A DNA stretch of 64,000 nucleotides, taken from NCBI GenBank assembly GCA_014239155.1, contig JAAZZQ010000060.1, positions 62,001 to 126,000 of the forward strand. Direction: 5' to 3'. Of the stretch, positions 18,080 through 25,708 are shown piece by piece. Origin of the DNA: Lachnospiraceae bacterium. Its GTDB lineage: Bacteria > Bacillota > Clostridia > Lachnospirales > Lachnospiraceae. Position numbers and translations under genes: made by a program. The notes beneath the pieces were generated by a model that had not been told where the DNA came from, made no database searches, and saw only the letters and a list, made by a program, of their open reading frames with translations. The number at the start of each line of letters is the position of its first letter. The first letter of the stretch is position 1.

Positions 18080-19351
18080 TTGAATCGTACAGTTAGGGAT
18101 AGATCTGATAGGTATCCAAAGCCTGTAAAACGGATTTCATTGTTAGAAAAGTATCCCAAAAGCAGGCTGATTATCGTAATTTTATTGATAGGAATTGGCA
18201 TTGGTGCGTTTGGATATTCGCTGGTAGCGTATCTTACGGTAGATGCTGGCTGGACAACAATTGAAGCTTCTACGTCGGAAGCAAGCTGTGCAGATGAATT
18301 GATATTTCAGTACAATCTCGGAGCAGGAGAACTGTCTGCCACGGCAGAACAGAAAGCGATTACTGCGTTGTATACAGAGGCTGTGATAAAGGCGTATCAG
18401 CTTTTTCATACAAGAATATCCTTTGATGGGGTGCATAACTTGTACTATATCAATCAGCATCCTAATGAGGAGATTGAGGTTGATTTGGTACTTTACAAGG
18501 CTTTTTCTCTAATGAATCAGTATAAAAATAGAGCGATATATTTGGCGCCAGTGTATATTCAGTATGACAATCTGTTTGGGTGTAATGATGACTTGGAGAC
18601 GGTGAATTTTGACCCACGGCAAAATCAAGAGATAGCCACCTATTTTTCAGAGATTCTTTCTTATACGAACGATTCAGATGCGATTGAACTAAAGCTTTTG
18701 GAAGGAAATAAAATAATGTTGTCTGTTTCGGAGGCGTATTTGAATTATGCGTCAGAAAATGGATTTTTGAATTTTATTGATTTTTACTGGATGAAAAACG
18801 CATTTATTGTTGACTATATTGCAGATGTTATGGTGGCAAATGGTTTTGTGCAGGGTTCCATCTCTAGCTATGATGGATTTATACGAAATTTGGATACTGT
18901 TGGTGATACAGAGTATGCTTTCAATATTTTGGACAAGGAAGATAACGCAATCTATCCGGCTGGGGTAATGAAATATAACAATGCGATTAGTATTGTGTCT
19001 TTGCGCAGCTATCCAGTGAATCGTCTTGACTGGCAGTATTATTATGAATTTCGTGATGGAACAGTTCAGACAGCATATATTGACCCATCAGACGGATATA
19101 GCAAAAATTCTGTTGACAGCCTTGTCTGTTATGCAAGAGACAGTAGTTGTACAGAGGTTTTATTGCGGGTGATGCCTGTTTTTATTGCCAACCATTTTGA
19201 TACAAAGCAACTAAATACGCTAGCGCAAAGTAAATTTTATTCTATTTATTGTGAGAACAGAACAATTTTTTACAATGATGCTGATTTACGACTGACAGAC
19301 CTATACAATAAAGATAAAGTGCGATATAGCGCAAAGCATAGAGAGGAATAA
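18080..19351 (+). CDS. Membrane-anchored ApbE-like protein, probably non-catalytic
   Basis: Translation starts at TTG almost touching oppF. One membrane helix lies at about residues 30-52; the rest should be extracytoplasmic. The order of segments resembles the ApbE (FAD:protein FMN transferase) fold: NLYYINQHPNEEIEVDLVLY, then FIVDYIADVMVANGFVQGSI where ApbE has its KGYAVD...G segment, then YIDPSDGYSKNSVDS where ApbE has H-I-x-DP-x-TG. The usual His before IDP, the GGN/GGD motif and the metal-binding Asp/Thr pattern are missing or altered. I therefore infer an ApbE-derived domain without flavin-transfer activity, perhaps a transporter accessory. The assignment is by eye. Confidence 0.5.
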   Translation: MNRTVRDRSDRYPKPVKRISLLEKYPKSRLIIVILLIGIGIGAFGYSLVAYLTVDAGWTTIEASTSEASCADELIFQYNLGAGELSATAEQKAITALYTEAVIKAYQLFHTRISFDGVHNLYYINQHPNEEIEVDLVLYKAFSLMNQYKNRAIYLAPVYIQYDNLFGCNDDLETVNFDPRQNQEIATYFSEILSYTNDSDAIELKLLEGNKIMLSVSEAYLNYASENGFLNFIDFYWMKNAFIVDYIADVMVANGFVQGSISSYDGFIRNLDTVGDTEYAFNILDKEDNAIYPAGVMKYNNAISIVSLRSYPVNRLDWQYYYEFRDGTVQTAYIDPSDGYSKNSVDSLVCYARDSSCTEVLLRVMPVFIANHFDTKQLNTLAQSKFYSIYCENRTIFYNDADLRLTDLYNKDKVRYSAKHREE

Positions 19352-19373
19352 CATTATAATAGAAAGGCATACT

Positions 19374-19886
19374 ATGAAGAAGATTGTAAGGGGAATTTAT
19401 GAATGGTCAAAGATGCTTTTGTTCGCGCTGGCGGTTGCTTTTTGGCTAAAAAATAATGTTGTTGCAAGCGCGTTGGTGCCAACAGGCTCAATGGAAGGAG
19501 CTGTTATGACAGGGAGCAGGATTGTGATTAATCGCCTGGCATATTTATATGACAGCCCGCAAAGAGGAGATATTGTGTCCTTTTACTATCCTGATGACGG
19601 AGAGACGTTGTATCTAAAACGGATTATTGGTTTGCCGGGAGAAGTAATTGAGGGAATTGACAGTAAGATATACATTGATGGTAAAGAAATATCAGATTAT
19701 ACAGGAAACAGATTTTATGAGGATTTTGGACCTTACAGAATACCAGAAGGCTGTTATTTTATGATGGGAGACAACCGCAATAATTCTTGGGATTCAAGAT
19801 TTTGGGAGAATAAATTTGTGAATTTAGAGGAAATTGTTGGCAAAGCCACATTTGAATATTATCCAGAAATAAAAGTGTTAAAATAA
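19374..19886 (+). CDS. lepB: Signal peptidase I
   Basis: The enzyme cleaves signal peptides of exported proteins at the outer face of the membrane. It has one N-terminal helix (about 13-33). The catalytic Ser is near 39 in VPTGSMEG, the catalytic Lys near 82 in LYLKRIIGLPGE, and the box E motif is GDNRNNSWDSR. The 170-residue length fits the Gram-positive SipS type. It is the last gene of the opp transcript, 22 bases after the ApbE-like gene, and a terminator follows. The surface-protein island downstream would be natural clientele. Confidence 0.94.
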   Translation: MKKIVRGIYEWSKMLLFALAVAFWLKNNVVASALVPTGSMEGAVMTGSRIVINRLAYLYDSPQRGDIVSFYYPDDGETLYLKRIIGLPGEVIEGIDSKIYIDGKEISDYTGNRFYEDFGPYRIPEGCYFMMGDNRNNSWDSRFWENKFVNLEEIVGKATFEYYPEIKVLK

Positions 19887-19890
19887 GGGA

Positions 19891-19916
19891 ATCGGCTGCT
19901 TTTGCGGTCGATTTTT
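19891..19916 (+). terminator. Intrinsic terminator after lepB
   Basis: ATCGGCTGC-tttt-GCGGTCGAT forms a 9-bp stem with G-U pairs, followed by five T residues. It lies 4 bases after the stop codon and closes the opp operon. Confidence 0.7.
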
Positions 19917-19925
19917 GCTTTTATG

Positions 19926-20028
19926 CACAGACCTGCGCAAAGGAAATATGCCACTAAAGTGGCGCGCAGGTCGCGCGGCGAGTAGGGGAAATAACCTTCC
20001 CTACTCGATTACACAGACCTGCGCGGAG
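19926..20028 (+). promoter_or_regulatory. GC-rich leader with alternative hairpins before HAD gene
   Basis: ACAGACCTGCGC occurs twice (19927 and 20013). The complementary CGCGCAGGTC at 19963 can pair with either copy, giving two mutually exclusive stems of 9 and 10 bp. A separate hairpin CGAGTAGGG/CCCTACTCG lies between, and a small CCAC-taaa-GTGG hairpin sits inside the first. The downstream pairing ends beside GGAGG and close to the HAD gene. The stretch is much richer in GC than its surroundings. It could be a translational switch or a small palindromic repeat. Confidence 0.4.
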
Positions 20029-20044
20029 GAAAGAAGGGAAATCA

Positions 20045-20650
20045 ATGATTAAGAATATTGTGTTTGATATGGGAAATGTATTGACAGTATACAATGCTAG
20101 AGAATATATTTTGGGATATGTGGAGAATGAAGAGGATTTTCGATGGATAAAGAATCACCTCTGTGCATCGGTGGAGTGGCTTCAAATGGATAGGGGGACA
20201 ATTACAGATGAGGCGGCGATTGCCTCTATTTGCAAGAGAATCCCAGAACATTTACATAATACTGTAGAGCGTTTTATTAGAGAGTATCGTATGATACAGC
20301 CGCCTAATCCACCTATGGAAAAACTGGTGGAAGAGCTCGCACAAAATGGATTTGACCTATATTTAATGTCCAATACTTCACATCGTTTTCGGATATTTAG
20401 TCAGTATATTCAGTCAATTGCGTATATGAAAGGAATCTGGATTTCCTGTGAGCATGGACTGCTCAAGCCAGAACCAGCGGCATATCTTGATTTTTTTCAA
20501 ACGTTTTCCTTGAATCCTGAGGAGTGCTTTTTTATTGATGATATGCCAGCAAATATTGAAGCAGCTAGAAATTTGGGAATGGATGGCTGTGTATACTATG
20601 GAGATGTTGAAGAGCTTAGAATAAATTTAAAAAATAAAATAGGAATTTGA
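20045..20650 (+). CDS. HAD-superfamily phosphatase (subfamily IA)
   Basis: This is a cytoplasmic phosphohydrolase of the haloacid dehalogenase fold. Motif I is VFDMGNVL with the nucleophile Asp near residue 8, motif II is LMSNTS, motif III is the Lys in HGLLKPEPA and motif IV is FFIDDMPANIEAA. A helical cap lies between motifs I and II. The second motif I residue is Asn, as in the YihX-like group, rather than Asp. The substrate cannot be told from sequence; sugar phosphates are typical. It is preceded by AAGGG and by the structured leader described above. Confidence 0.88.
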   Translation: MIKNIVFDMGNVLTVYNAREYILGYVENEEDFRWIKNHLCASVEWLQMDRGTITDEAAIASICKRIPEHLHNTVERFIREYRMIQPPNPPMEKLVEELAQNGFDLYLMSNTSHRFRIFSQYIQSIAYMKGIWISCEHGLLKPEPAAYLDFFQTFSLNPEECFFIDDMPANIEAARNLGMDGCVYYGDVEELRINLKNKIGI

Positions 20651-20670
20651 AATAAAATAGTAGAAAAAGA

Positions 20671-20728
20671 TTGACAAACTAGGTCTATAAGTATAGACTT
20701 TACTTAACAAGTCTATACTTATAGACCT
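20671..20728 (+). promoter_or_regulatory. blaI promoter with twin symmetrical operator
   Basis: TTGACA at 20671 is followed 17 bases later by a weak -10 (TAGACT). AGGTCTATAAGTATAGACTT (20681-20700) is perfectly inverted as AAGTCTATACTTATAGACCT (20709-20728) with 8 bases between. Each arm is itself a 16-bp dyad. The first covers the spacer and -10 and the second covers the start site. This fits two BlaI dimers repressing their own operon. Confidence 0.78.
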
Positions 20729-20762
20729 AAAAATATTATAAAGATATGGGGGGATTAATACA

Positions 20763-21122
20763 ATGGAAAATTTCAAATTATGTGACAGTGATTATCGTTT
20801 TATGTTGGTAGTTTGGGAATTTGCGCCAATTAATTCTGGAGAGTTAGTGCAGTTGTGTAATCAAAAGCTTGGTTGGAAGAAGTCTACCACATACACACAG
20901 ATTAAAAAAATGTGTGATAAAGGGTATATTGAAAATGTACAGGCTACAGTTCGAGTGCTGATTTCTAAGGAAAAAGTACAAGCTAAGGAGAGTGCCTATT
21001 TTGTGGAACGTACATTTGACGGTTCGCTTCCAGAATTTCTAACGGCATTTCTTGGAGGAAAAACAATATCTGAACAGGAAGCGGAGAGGATTAAGAGAAT
21101 GATTGATGAACATATTGAGTGA
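20763..21122 (+). CDS. blaI: BlaI/MecI-type winged-helix repressor
   Basis: The protein binds paired dyads as a dimer and is inactivated when its BlaR1 partner signals. The winged-helix segment (about 7-75; STTYTQIKKMCDKGYI) and the C-terminal dimerisation helices match the Penicillinase_R family in order and length (119 residues). The start is an ATG behind GGGGGG. blaR1 follows at once, and the twin operator upstream supports autoregulation. Confidence 0.93.
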   Translation: MENFKLCDSDYRFMLVVWEFAPINSGELVQLCNQKLGWKKSTTYTQIKKMCDKGYIENVQATVRVLISKEKVQAKESAYFVERTFDGSLPEFLTAFLGGKTISEQEAERIKRMIDEHIE

Positions 21123-21136
21123 TTGGAGATGAGGTT

Positions 21137-23227
21137 ATGCAGATAATAAATGCATTGTTTTTAAAAATTGTGGAACAAAGTCTAAATGCGGGAATTGTTA
21201 TTTTCATTGTTCTTGCCGTAAGAGTTTTACTAAAAAGATTTCCAAAAAGTTTTGCATATTTCCTTTGGCTTGTGGTAGCTTTTCGGCTGATAATACCAAG
21301 CTCTATTGATTCGGGGATTAGTGTGTATAATTTGTTTAACAGTGAAAAAATGGAATTAAAAAATATTAATTTAGAAAAAGTTTCCAATACAAGCAATACT
21401 GCTGCGACAGCTCAGACAGTAGTTGAAAGACCACAGAAAATTACAGAGGAAACTACAATAGACAATACAGAAAGTATTGCTTACCAAGAATATGAAACAG
21501 ATAAAAATATCTATATGGCAGATATTTTTCATGCAGAAAAAAAGACAACAAATTTTAAGAATAATAAATGGATCAATATTTTGGCATGTTTTTGGTTGTC
21601 TGGAATGTTGGGACTGATTTGTTATACAATTGTTGCACTCCGAAAAATTAAAAGAAAGATTCAATTTGGAATAAGGCAGTATGGTTGCGTTTATGAATGT
21701 GATAGTATTCGGTCTCCATTTGTATTTGGGATTCTCTCTCCAAAAATTTATTTGCCATTTCGGTTAAGTAAAGTCGAACAGCAGTGTATTTTGGCGCATG
21801 AGGAGTATCATATTAAAAGAAAAGATTATCTAATAAAAAGAGTTGCTTGGTTATTGGTGGTAGTCTATTGGTTTCAACCGTTGGTGTGGGTGGCATACCA
21901 TTTGATGTGTCTTGATATGGAAATGAGCTGTGACGAGAAAATTATTGCAGGATTTGATATAGAGTTGCGCAAGGAGTATAGCAGATTAATGCTAGCATTC
22001 GCAGTAAATAAAAGAAAGTTTTCGGCTAGTTCTTTGGCATTTGGGGAGGGAAATACAATGAAGCGAATACAAAATATATTGGAATATCAAAAAACTGTAC
22101 GCTGGAAATTGGCAGTTGGCACAGTTGTAGTAATGTTAACGTTGGCTGCATGTGCAACAGATGCAAAATCAGTGTTATCTGATACAAATAAGACCATTCT
22201 TTCAGAGAGTGAAACCATGCAGCAGACGATACTATTGGATAATAATACTTTGAATTTTTCTGCGGAATTAGACAAAGCAAATGATTCCACACAGAATATT
22301 GCAGATTCGGAACATATTATAGCACATCAAGAAGCGCAATGGGCAGAAAATACAATGTTTGATTTGGAATTTTGTTCTCTGGATTATGTAGATTCGGATA
22401 GAATTTTATTTCATATTTCAAGTGGATTTTTTGTATATGATTTGGAAAAACAACGCATTGTACACAGCGTAGACTTAAAAGCACTGCATTGTCAAGCAGT
22501 GCAGACGGGAAAAGCTTGTGATGTCACAGTATACCAAAATGGTACTGGACAACTAAAGGCAGTGATTACACCATATCCATATTCCGTTGATACTGGTTAT
22601 GTCTATGATGTTGAGAACGACAAATTGTTTGCATATAATACAGCGTTATTGGAGGATTATGTGCCGTTTGACCGTTTTGTCTCAAAATATGATATACCAT
22701 TTGAAGACGGGGTGACAAAAACATGGAAAATGGCAACGAATGTCTTACCATTAGGAGAACATTCTTATGGAATGATTTGTTGGGATACCATAGAACTTGC
22801 CACAGTGTATTACAAAGAGGGGGAGCAGAAATATCAACTTTTTCATAAAGAACAGGCAACCTTGCCAAAGCATTTAAAACAAGATGACAGTTTCTATCAG
22901 TCAATTGCGCAAAATTCTGGAACAAGCGTAAGCCAGTGTTTGTTAGATTATATAGGGCTTTATAATATGCATGATTACGCTGGTATCTGTGCACTTTCCA
23001 CAGGAGTGGTATACTCTGACCAAAAGCAGCAGGAATTTGCAGAGAATACGAAAAAGTTATCTCTTGATAAGGAGGTGCACCATTCTGAAGATGAGAAGGA
23101 GTATGTATTTCAATTTTCTTACAGTGATGATTATGAGGAGGGAGAGATAAAAGTTTATTTGGCATTTAAAGATGTAGATGGACAGGGCTGGCGTGCAGAA
23201 GGACTTCCAAGTAAAAGTGATGAATAA
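21137..23227 (+). CDS. BlaR1-type sensor metalloprotease lacking a penicillin-binding domain
   Basis: I use the ATG behind GGAGATGAGG, just after the blaI stop; the ORF track's GTG overlaps blaI. Membrane helices lie near 17-33, 38-53 and 150-175, and a further one follows the protease site. The M56 zinc protease motif is HEEYH near residue 221, with the downstream EMSCDEKI segment. After a helix ending LTLAACA (about 325-340) comes an extracytoplasmic region of about 350 residues. It lacks STxK and KTG motifs, so it is not the usual beta-lactam sensor. Residues 420-560 look beta-rich and the last 110 or so form a separate small domain. The ligand is unknown, and no beta-lactamase gene is adjacent. 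Confidence 0.85.
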   Translation: MQIINALFLKIVEQSLNAGIVIFIVLAVRVLLKRFPKSFAYFLWLVVAFRLIIPSSIDSGISVYNLFNSEKMELKNINLEKVSNTSNTAATAQTVVERPQKITEETTIDNTESIAYQEYETDKNIYMADIFHAEKKTTNFKNNKWINILACFWLSGMLGLICYTIVALRKIKRKIQFGIRQYGCVYECDSIRSPFVFGILSPKIYLPFRLSKVEQQCILAHEEYHIKRKDYLIKRVAWLLVVVYWFQPLVWVAYHLMCLDMEMSCDEKIIAGFDIELRKEYSRLMLAFAVNKRKFSASSLAFGEGNTMKRIQNILEYQKTVRWKLAVGTVVVMLTLAACATDAKSVLSDTNKTILSESETMQQTILLDNNTLNFSAELDKANDSTQNIADSEHIIAHQEAQWAENTMFDLEFCSLDYVDSDRILFHISSGFFVYDLEKQRIVHSVDLKALHCQAVQTGKACDVTVYQNGTGQLKAVITPYPYSVDTGYVYDVENDKLFAYNTALLEDYVPFDRFVSKYDIPFEDGVTKTWKMATNVLPLGEHSYGMICWDTIELATVYYKEGEQKYQLFHKEQATLPKHLKQDDSFYQSIAQNSGTSVSQCLLDYIGLYNMHDYAGICALSTGVVYSDQKQQEFAENTKKLSLDKEVHHSEDEKEYVFQFSYSDDYEEGEIKVYLAFKDVDGQGWRAEGLPSKSDE

Positions 23228-23243
23228 TATAATTAAAACCAGA

Positions 23244-23380
23244 GTAACAGTTCAGCCTTTGGCTTCCTGTTACAAGCATCAAGCCGTGCATAATCGCTTC
23301 GCGATGGCTTGATGCATCTCAACTACTACGTTTTCCCACGGACTTTGCAGCGCAGTGCAAAGTCCTGTCTGAACTGTTAT
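23244..23380 (+). repeat. Interspersed MITE-like element, copy B
   Basis: The 137-bp element runs from GTAACAGTTCAG to CTGAACTGTTAT and is flanked on both sides, without gap, by the identical 8-mer AAACCAGA. Inside are three hairpins: GTAACAG..AGCC-ttt-GGCT..CTGTTAC, then CATCAAGCC/GGCTTGATG, then GGACTTTGCA-gcgcag-TGCAAAGTCC. It lies 16 bases after the blaR1 stop. It is in the opposite orientation to copies C, D and E. Confidence 0.88.
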
Positions 23381-23409
23381 AAACCAGAACATAATTTTTG
23401 TTATGCTTC

Positions 23410-23438
23410 TTGACATTTTTCGTGGTACATAGTATAGT
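23410..23438 (+). promoter_or_regulatory. Sigma-A promoter for the TrmB-type regulator and lysA
   Basis: TTGACA and TATAGT are 17 bases apart. The start codon is about 215 bases downstream, and the whole of element copy C lies in the leader. Confidence 0.75.
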
Positions 23439-23496
23439 GTTCCTGTTGAGAACTACTATTTGGTAAAGCCAATACAAAAAAATAGTTGTGTGGAAG

Positions 23497-23632
23497 GTAA
23501 CAGTTCAGACAGGTATTTGCACTGTGCTGCAAATACCGTAGGAAAGCGTGGTGGCTGCAAGCAAAAATTCATCGCCAAAGGCGATTTTTAATGGATTTTT
23601 GCAGTAACAGGTCAGCTTGTCTGAACTGTTAC
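23497..23632 (+). repeat. Interspersed MITE-like element, copy C
   Basis: The 136-bp element runs from GTAACAGTTCAGACA to TGTCTGAACTGTTAC, a perfect 15-bp terminal inverted repeat. Flanks are TGTGGAAG and TACGGAAG (6 of 8 match). Hairpin 1 is GGTATTTGCA/TGCAAATACC, hairpin 2 is GCAAAAATT..GATTTTTGC with inner ATCGCC/GGCGAT, and hairpin 3 is GTAACAGGTCAG/CTGAACTGTTAC. About 63 bases are identical to copy F in reverse. It ends 23 bases before a start codon. Confidence 0.88.
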
Positions 23633-23655
23633 TACGGAAGTGGGTGATGAGATGC

Positions 23656-24387
23656 ATGGATAATATTGTGTTGGGTGTTTTGACAGAAAAGTTAGTGCAG
23701 TTTGGTCTGACTAGGCAGGAGGCAACGATTTATCTATGTCTGCTGCAAAATAAAGATTTGTCAGGTTATGAAGTGTCTAAGCTCACAGGAATATCGCGCT
23801 CCAATGTGTACAGTGCGCTTGCCAGTTTGGTTGAGGAGGGTGCGGCATATTTGCTCGAAGGAGAAACGAACAAGTACACCGCGGTTTTTATAGAGGATTT
23901 TTGTGAAAATAGGATTCGACAGCTAACAAGATTAAAGCAGGAACTCACCACACAGATACCACAAATCAGGGATAATTCAGAGGGGTATATTACCATTAGC
24001 AGTCACAGACATATTATGGATAAAATCTATAATATGCTACAACATGTTGAATATCGCGTGTATTTATCTATGCCAGAAGAATATCTTCAACAATTTAGAA
24101 CACAATTGGAACAGCTTGCAGCGGAGGGAAAAAAAGTAGTGCTTCTTGTGAGTGCTATATCTGAAGTGCAGATAAAAGGTTGTATTGTCTATTTGTCAAA
24201 TAAAAAAGATAGGCAGCTAAGGCTAATTGTGGATTCTAGTTATGTTTTGACTGGAGAGATGACAGGAGATATTACAGATAGTTGTCTATATTGTGGTCAA
24301 AAAAATTTTGTAAATGTTTTTAAAGATTCTCTTAGAAATGAGATAAAACTGATAGAGCTGACCAGAACGAATAAAAAACTAGAATAG
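23656..24387 (+). CDS. TrmB-family transcriptional regulator
   Basis: The N-terminal winged helix (about 5-75; LVQFGLTRQEATIYLCLLQ, then GISRSNVYSALASLVEEGAA) is the TrmB/sugar-specific regulator type. A coiled coil follows (ENRIRQLTRLKQEL), then a PLD-like effector domain (about 110-240). I place the start at the internal ATG after GTGGGTGATGAG; the ORF track's extra residues are encoded by the end of the mobile element. lysA follows within 35 bases on the same strand. The ligand is unknown. Confidence 0.83.
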   Translation: MDNIVLGVLTEKLVQFGLTRQEATIYLCLLQNKDLSGYEVSKLTGISRSNVYSALASLVEEGAAYLLEGETNKYTAVFIEDFCENRIRQLTRLKQELTTQIPQIRDNSEGYITISSHRHIMDKIYNMLQHVEYRVYLSMPEEYLQQFRTQLEQLAAEGKKVVLLVSAISEVQIKGCIVYLSNKKDRQLRLIVDSSYVLTGEMTGDITDSCLYCGQKNFVNVFKDSLRNEIKLIELTRTNKKLE

Positions 24388-24422
24388 AAGAGTTCGTTGT
24401 GAAAGGAGAAAAAATACCAACA

Positions 24423-25694
24423 ATGAAAAAAGAAGCATTTGTTACAAAAGAGCAAATTGAAGAGATTGTAAAAACTTATCCAACACCATTTCATATTTAT
24501 GATGAAAAAGGAATCCGACAAAATGCGCGTGCGTTAAAAGAAGCATTTGCATGGAATAAAGGATTTAAAGAATTTTTTGCTGTTAAGGCAACCCCCAATC
24601 CATTTTTAATTCATATTTTGCGGGAATATGGCTTTGGTTGTGACTGTTCTTCCCTCACAGAGTTAATGCTGAGCGATGCAATTGGAGTGGAAGGAAAAGA
24701 CATTATGTTTTCTTCTAATGATACTCCAGCAGAAGAATTTGCATATGCGGCAAAGATTGGTGCCACAATTAATTTAGATGACATTACGCATATTGATTTT
24801 TTGGAAAAAACAATTGGAAAACTTCCAGAGACAATCTCATGCCGCTATAATCCGGGGGGACTTTTCCAGATTACAACAGATATTATGGATAATCCGGGAG
24901 ATGCAAAGTATGGTTTTACGACAGAACAGCTTTTTGAGGGATACCGGATTTTGCAGAAAAAAGGTGTTAAAAATTTTGGTATTCATGCATTTCTTGCAAG
25001 CAATACTGTCACCAATGAATATTATCCAACGCTTGCAAAGACCTTGTTTGAGGTGGCTGTAAAACTTAAGAAGGAAACAGGAGCAAATATTCGATTTATT
25101 AACTTATCAGGAGGAATTGGCATTCCATATAGACCTGACCAAGAACCAAACGATATTCGGGCAATTGGAGAAGGCGTGCGAAAAGTATATGAGGAGGTAC
25201 TTGTGCCAGCAGGAATGGGAGATGTGGCAATCTATACAGAATTGGGGCGTTTTATGATGGGGCCATATGGACATCTAATTGTAAAGGCAATTCATGAAAA
25301 ACATACCCATAAGGAGTATATTGGCGTAGATGCCTGCGCAGTGAATTTAATGCGGCCTGCTATGTATGGAGCATACCATCATATTACTGTGCTTGGCAAG
25401 GAAAATAAGCCTTGTGATCACAAGTATGATATTACAGGTTCTCTCTGCGAAAATAATGATAAATTTGCAGTGGACCGAATGCTTCCTAAAATTGATATAG
25501 GTGATTACTTAGCAATTCATGATACGGGTGCACATGGCTTCGCGATGGGATACAACTATAATGGAAAACTCAAATCCGCAGAGTTGTTGCTGACAGAGGA
25601 CAATCAAGTGCAGTTAATTCGACGTGCAGAGACGCCAAAGGATTATTTTGCAACATTTGACTGTTTTGATATTTACAAAAAACTTGGATTGTGA
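24423..25694 (+). CDS. lysA: Diaminopimelate decarboxylase
   Basis: This is a PLP enzyme of fold type III that makes lysine from meso-diaminopimelate. The PLP lysine is near residue 55 (FFAVKATPNP). The glycine-rich phosphate-binding segment is LSGGIGIPY, and the C-terminal dimer-site motifs GSLCENNDKFA and DTGAHGFAMGYNYNG are intact. The length of 423 residues is normal. Related ornithine/carboxynorspermidine decarboxylases share the fold, but the CENND-type motif fits LysA. AAGGAG lies 14 bases upstream of the chosen ATG, which is long, so the GTG at 24399 cannot be excluded. It is co-oriented with the TrmB-type gene. Confidence 0.88.
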   Translation: MKKEAFVTKEQIEEIVKTYPTPFHIYDEKGIRQNARALKEAFAWNKGFKEFFAVKATPNPFLIHILREYGFGCDCSSLTELMLSDAIGVEGKDIMFSSNDTPAEEFAYAAKIGATINLDDITHIDFLEKTIGKLPETISCRYNPGGLFQITTDIMDNPGDAKYGFTTEQLFEGYRILQKKGVKNFGIHAFLASNTVTNEYYPTLAKTLFEVAVKLKKETGANIRFINLSGGIGIPYRPDQEPNDIRAIGEGVRKVYEEVLVPAGMGDVAIYTELGRFMMGPYGHLIVKAIHEKHTHKEYIGVDACAVNLMRPAMYGAYHHITVLGKENKPCDHKYDITGSLCENNDKFAVDRMLPKIDIGDYLAIHDTGAHGFAMGYNYNGKLKSAELLLTEDNQVQLIRRAETPKDYFATFDCFDIYKKLGL

Positions 25695-25708
25695 CATCCT
25701 CCCACCAC

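Noticed and set aside
23244-23632. Pair of hairpin clusters read as simple terminators or a tRNA cluster
   Set aside because: Full-length relatives elsewhere, exact ends and flanking duplications show that they are mobile repeats; there is no cloverleaf or CCA end.
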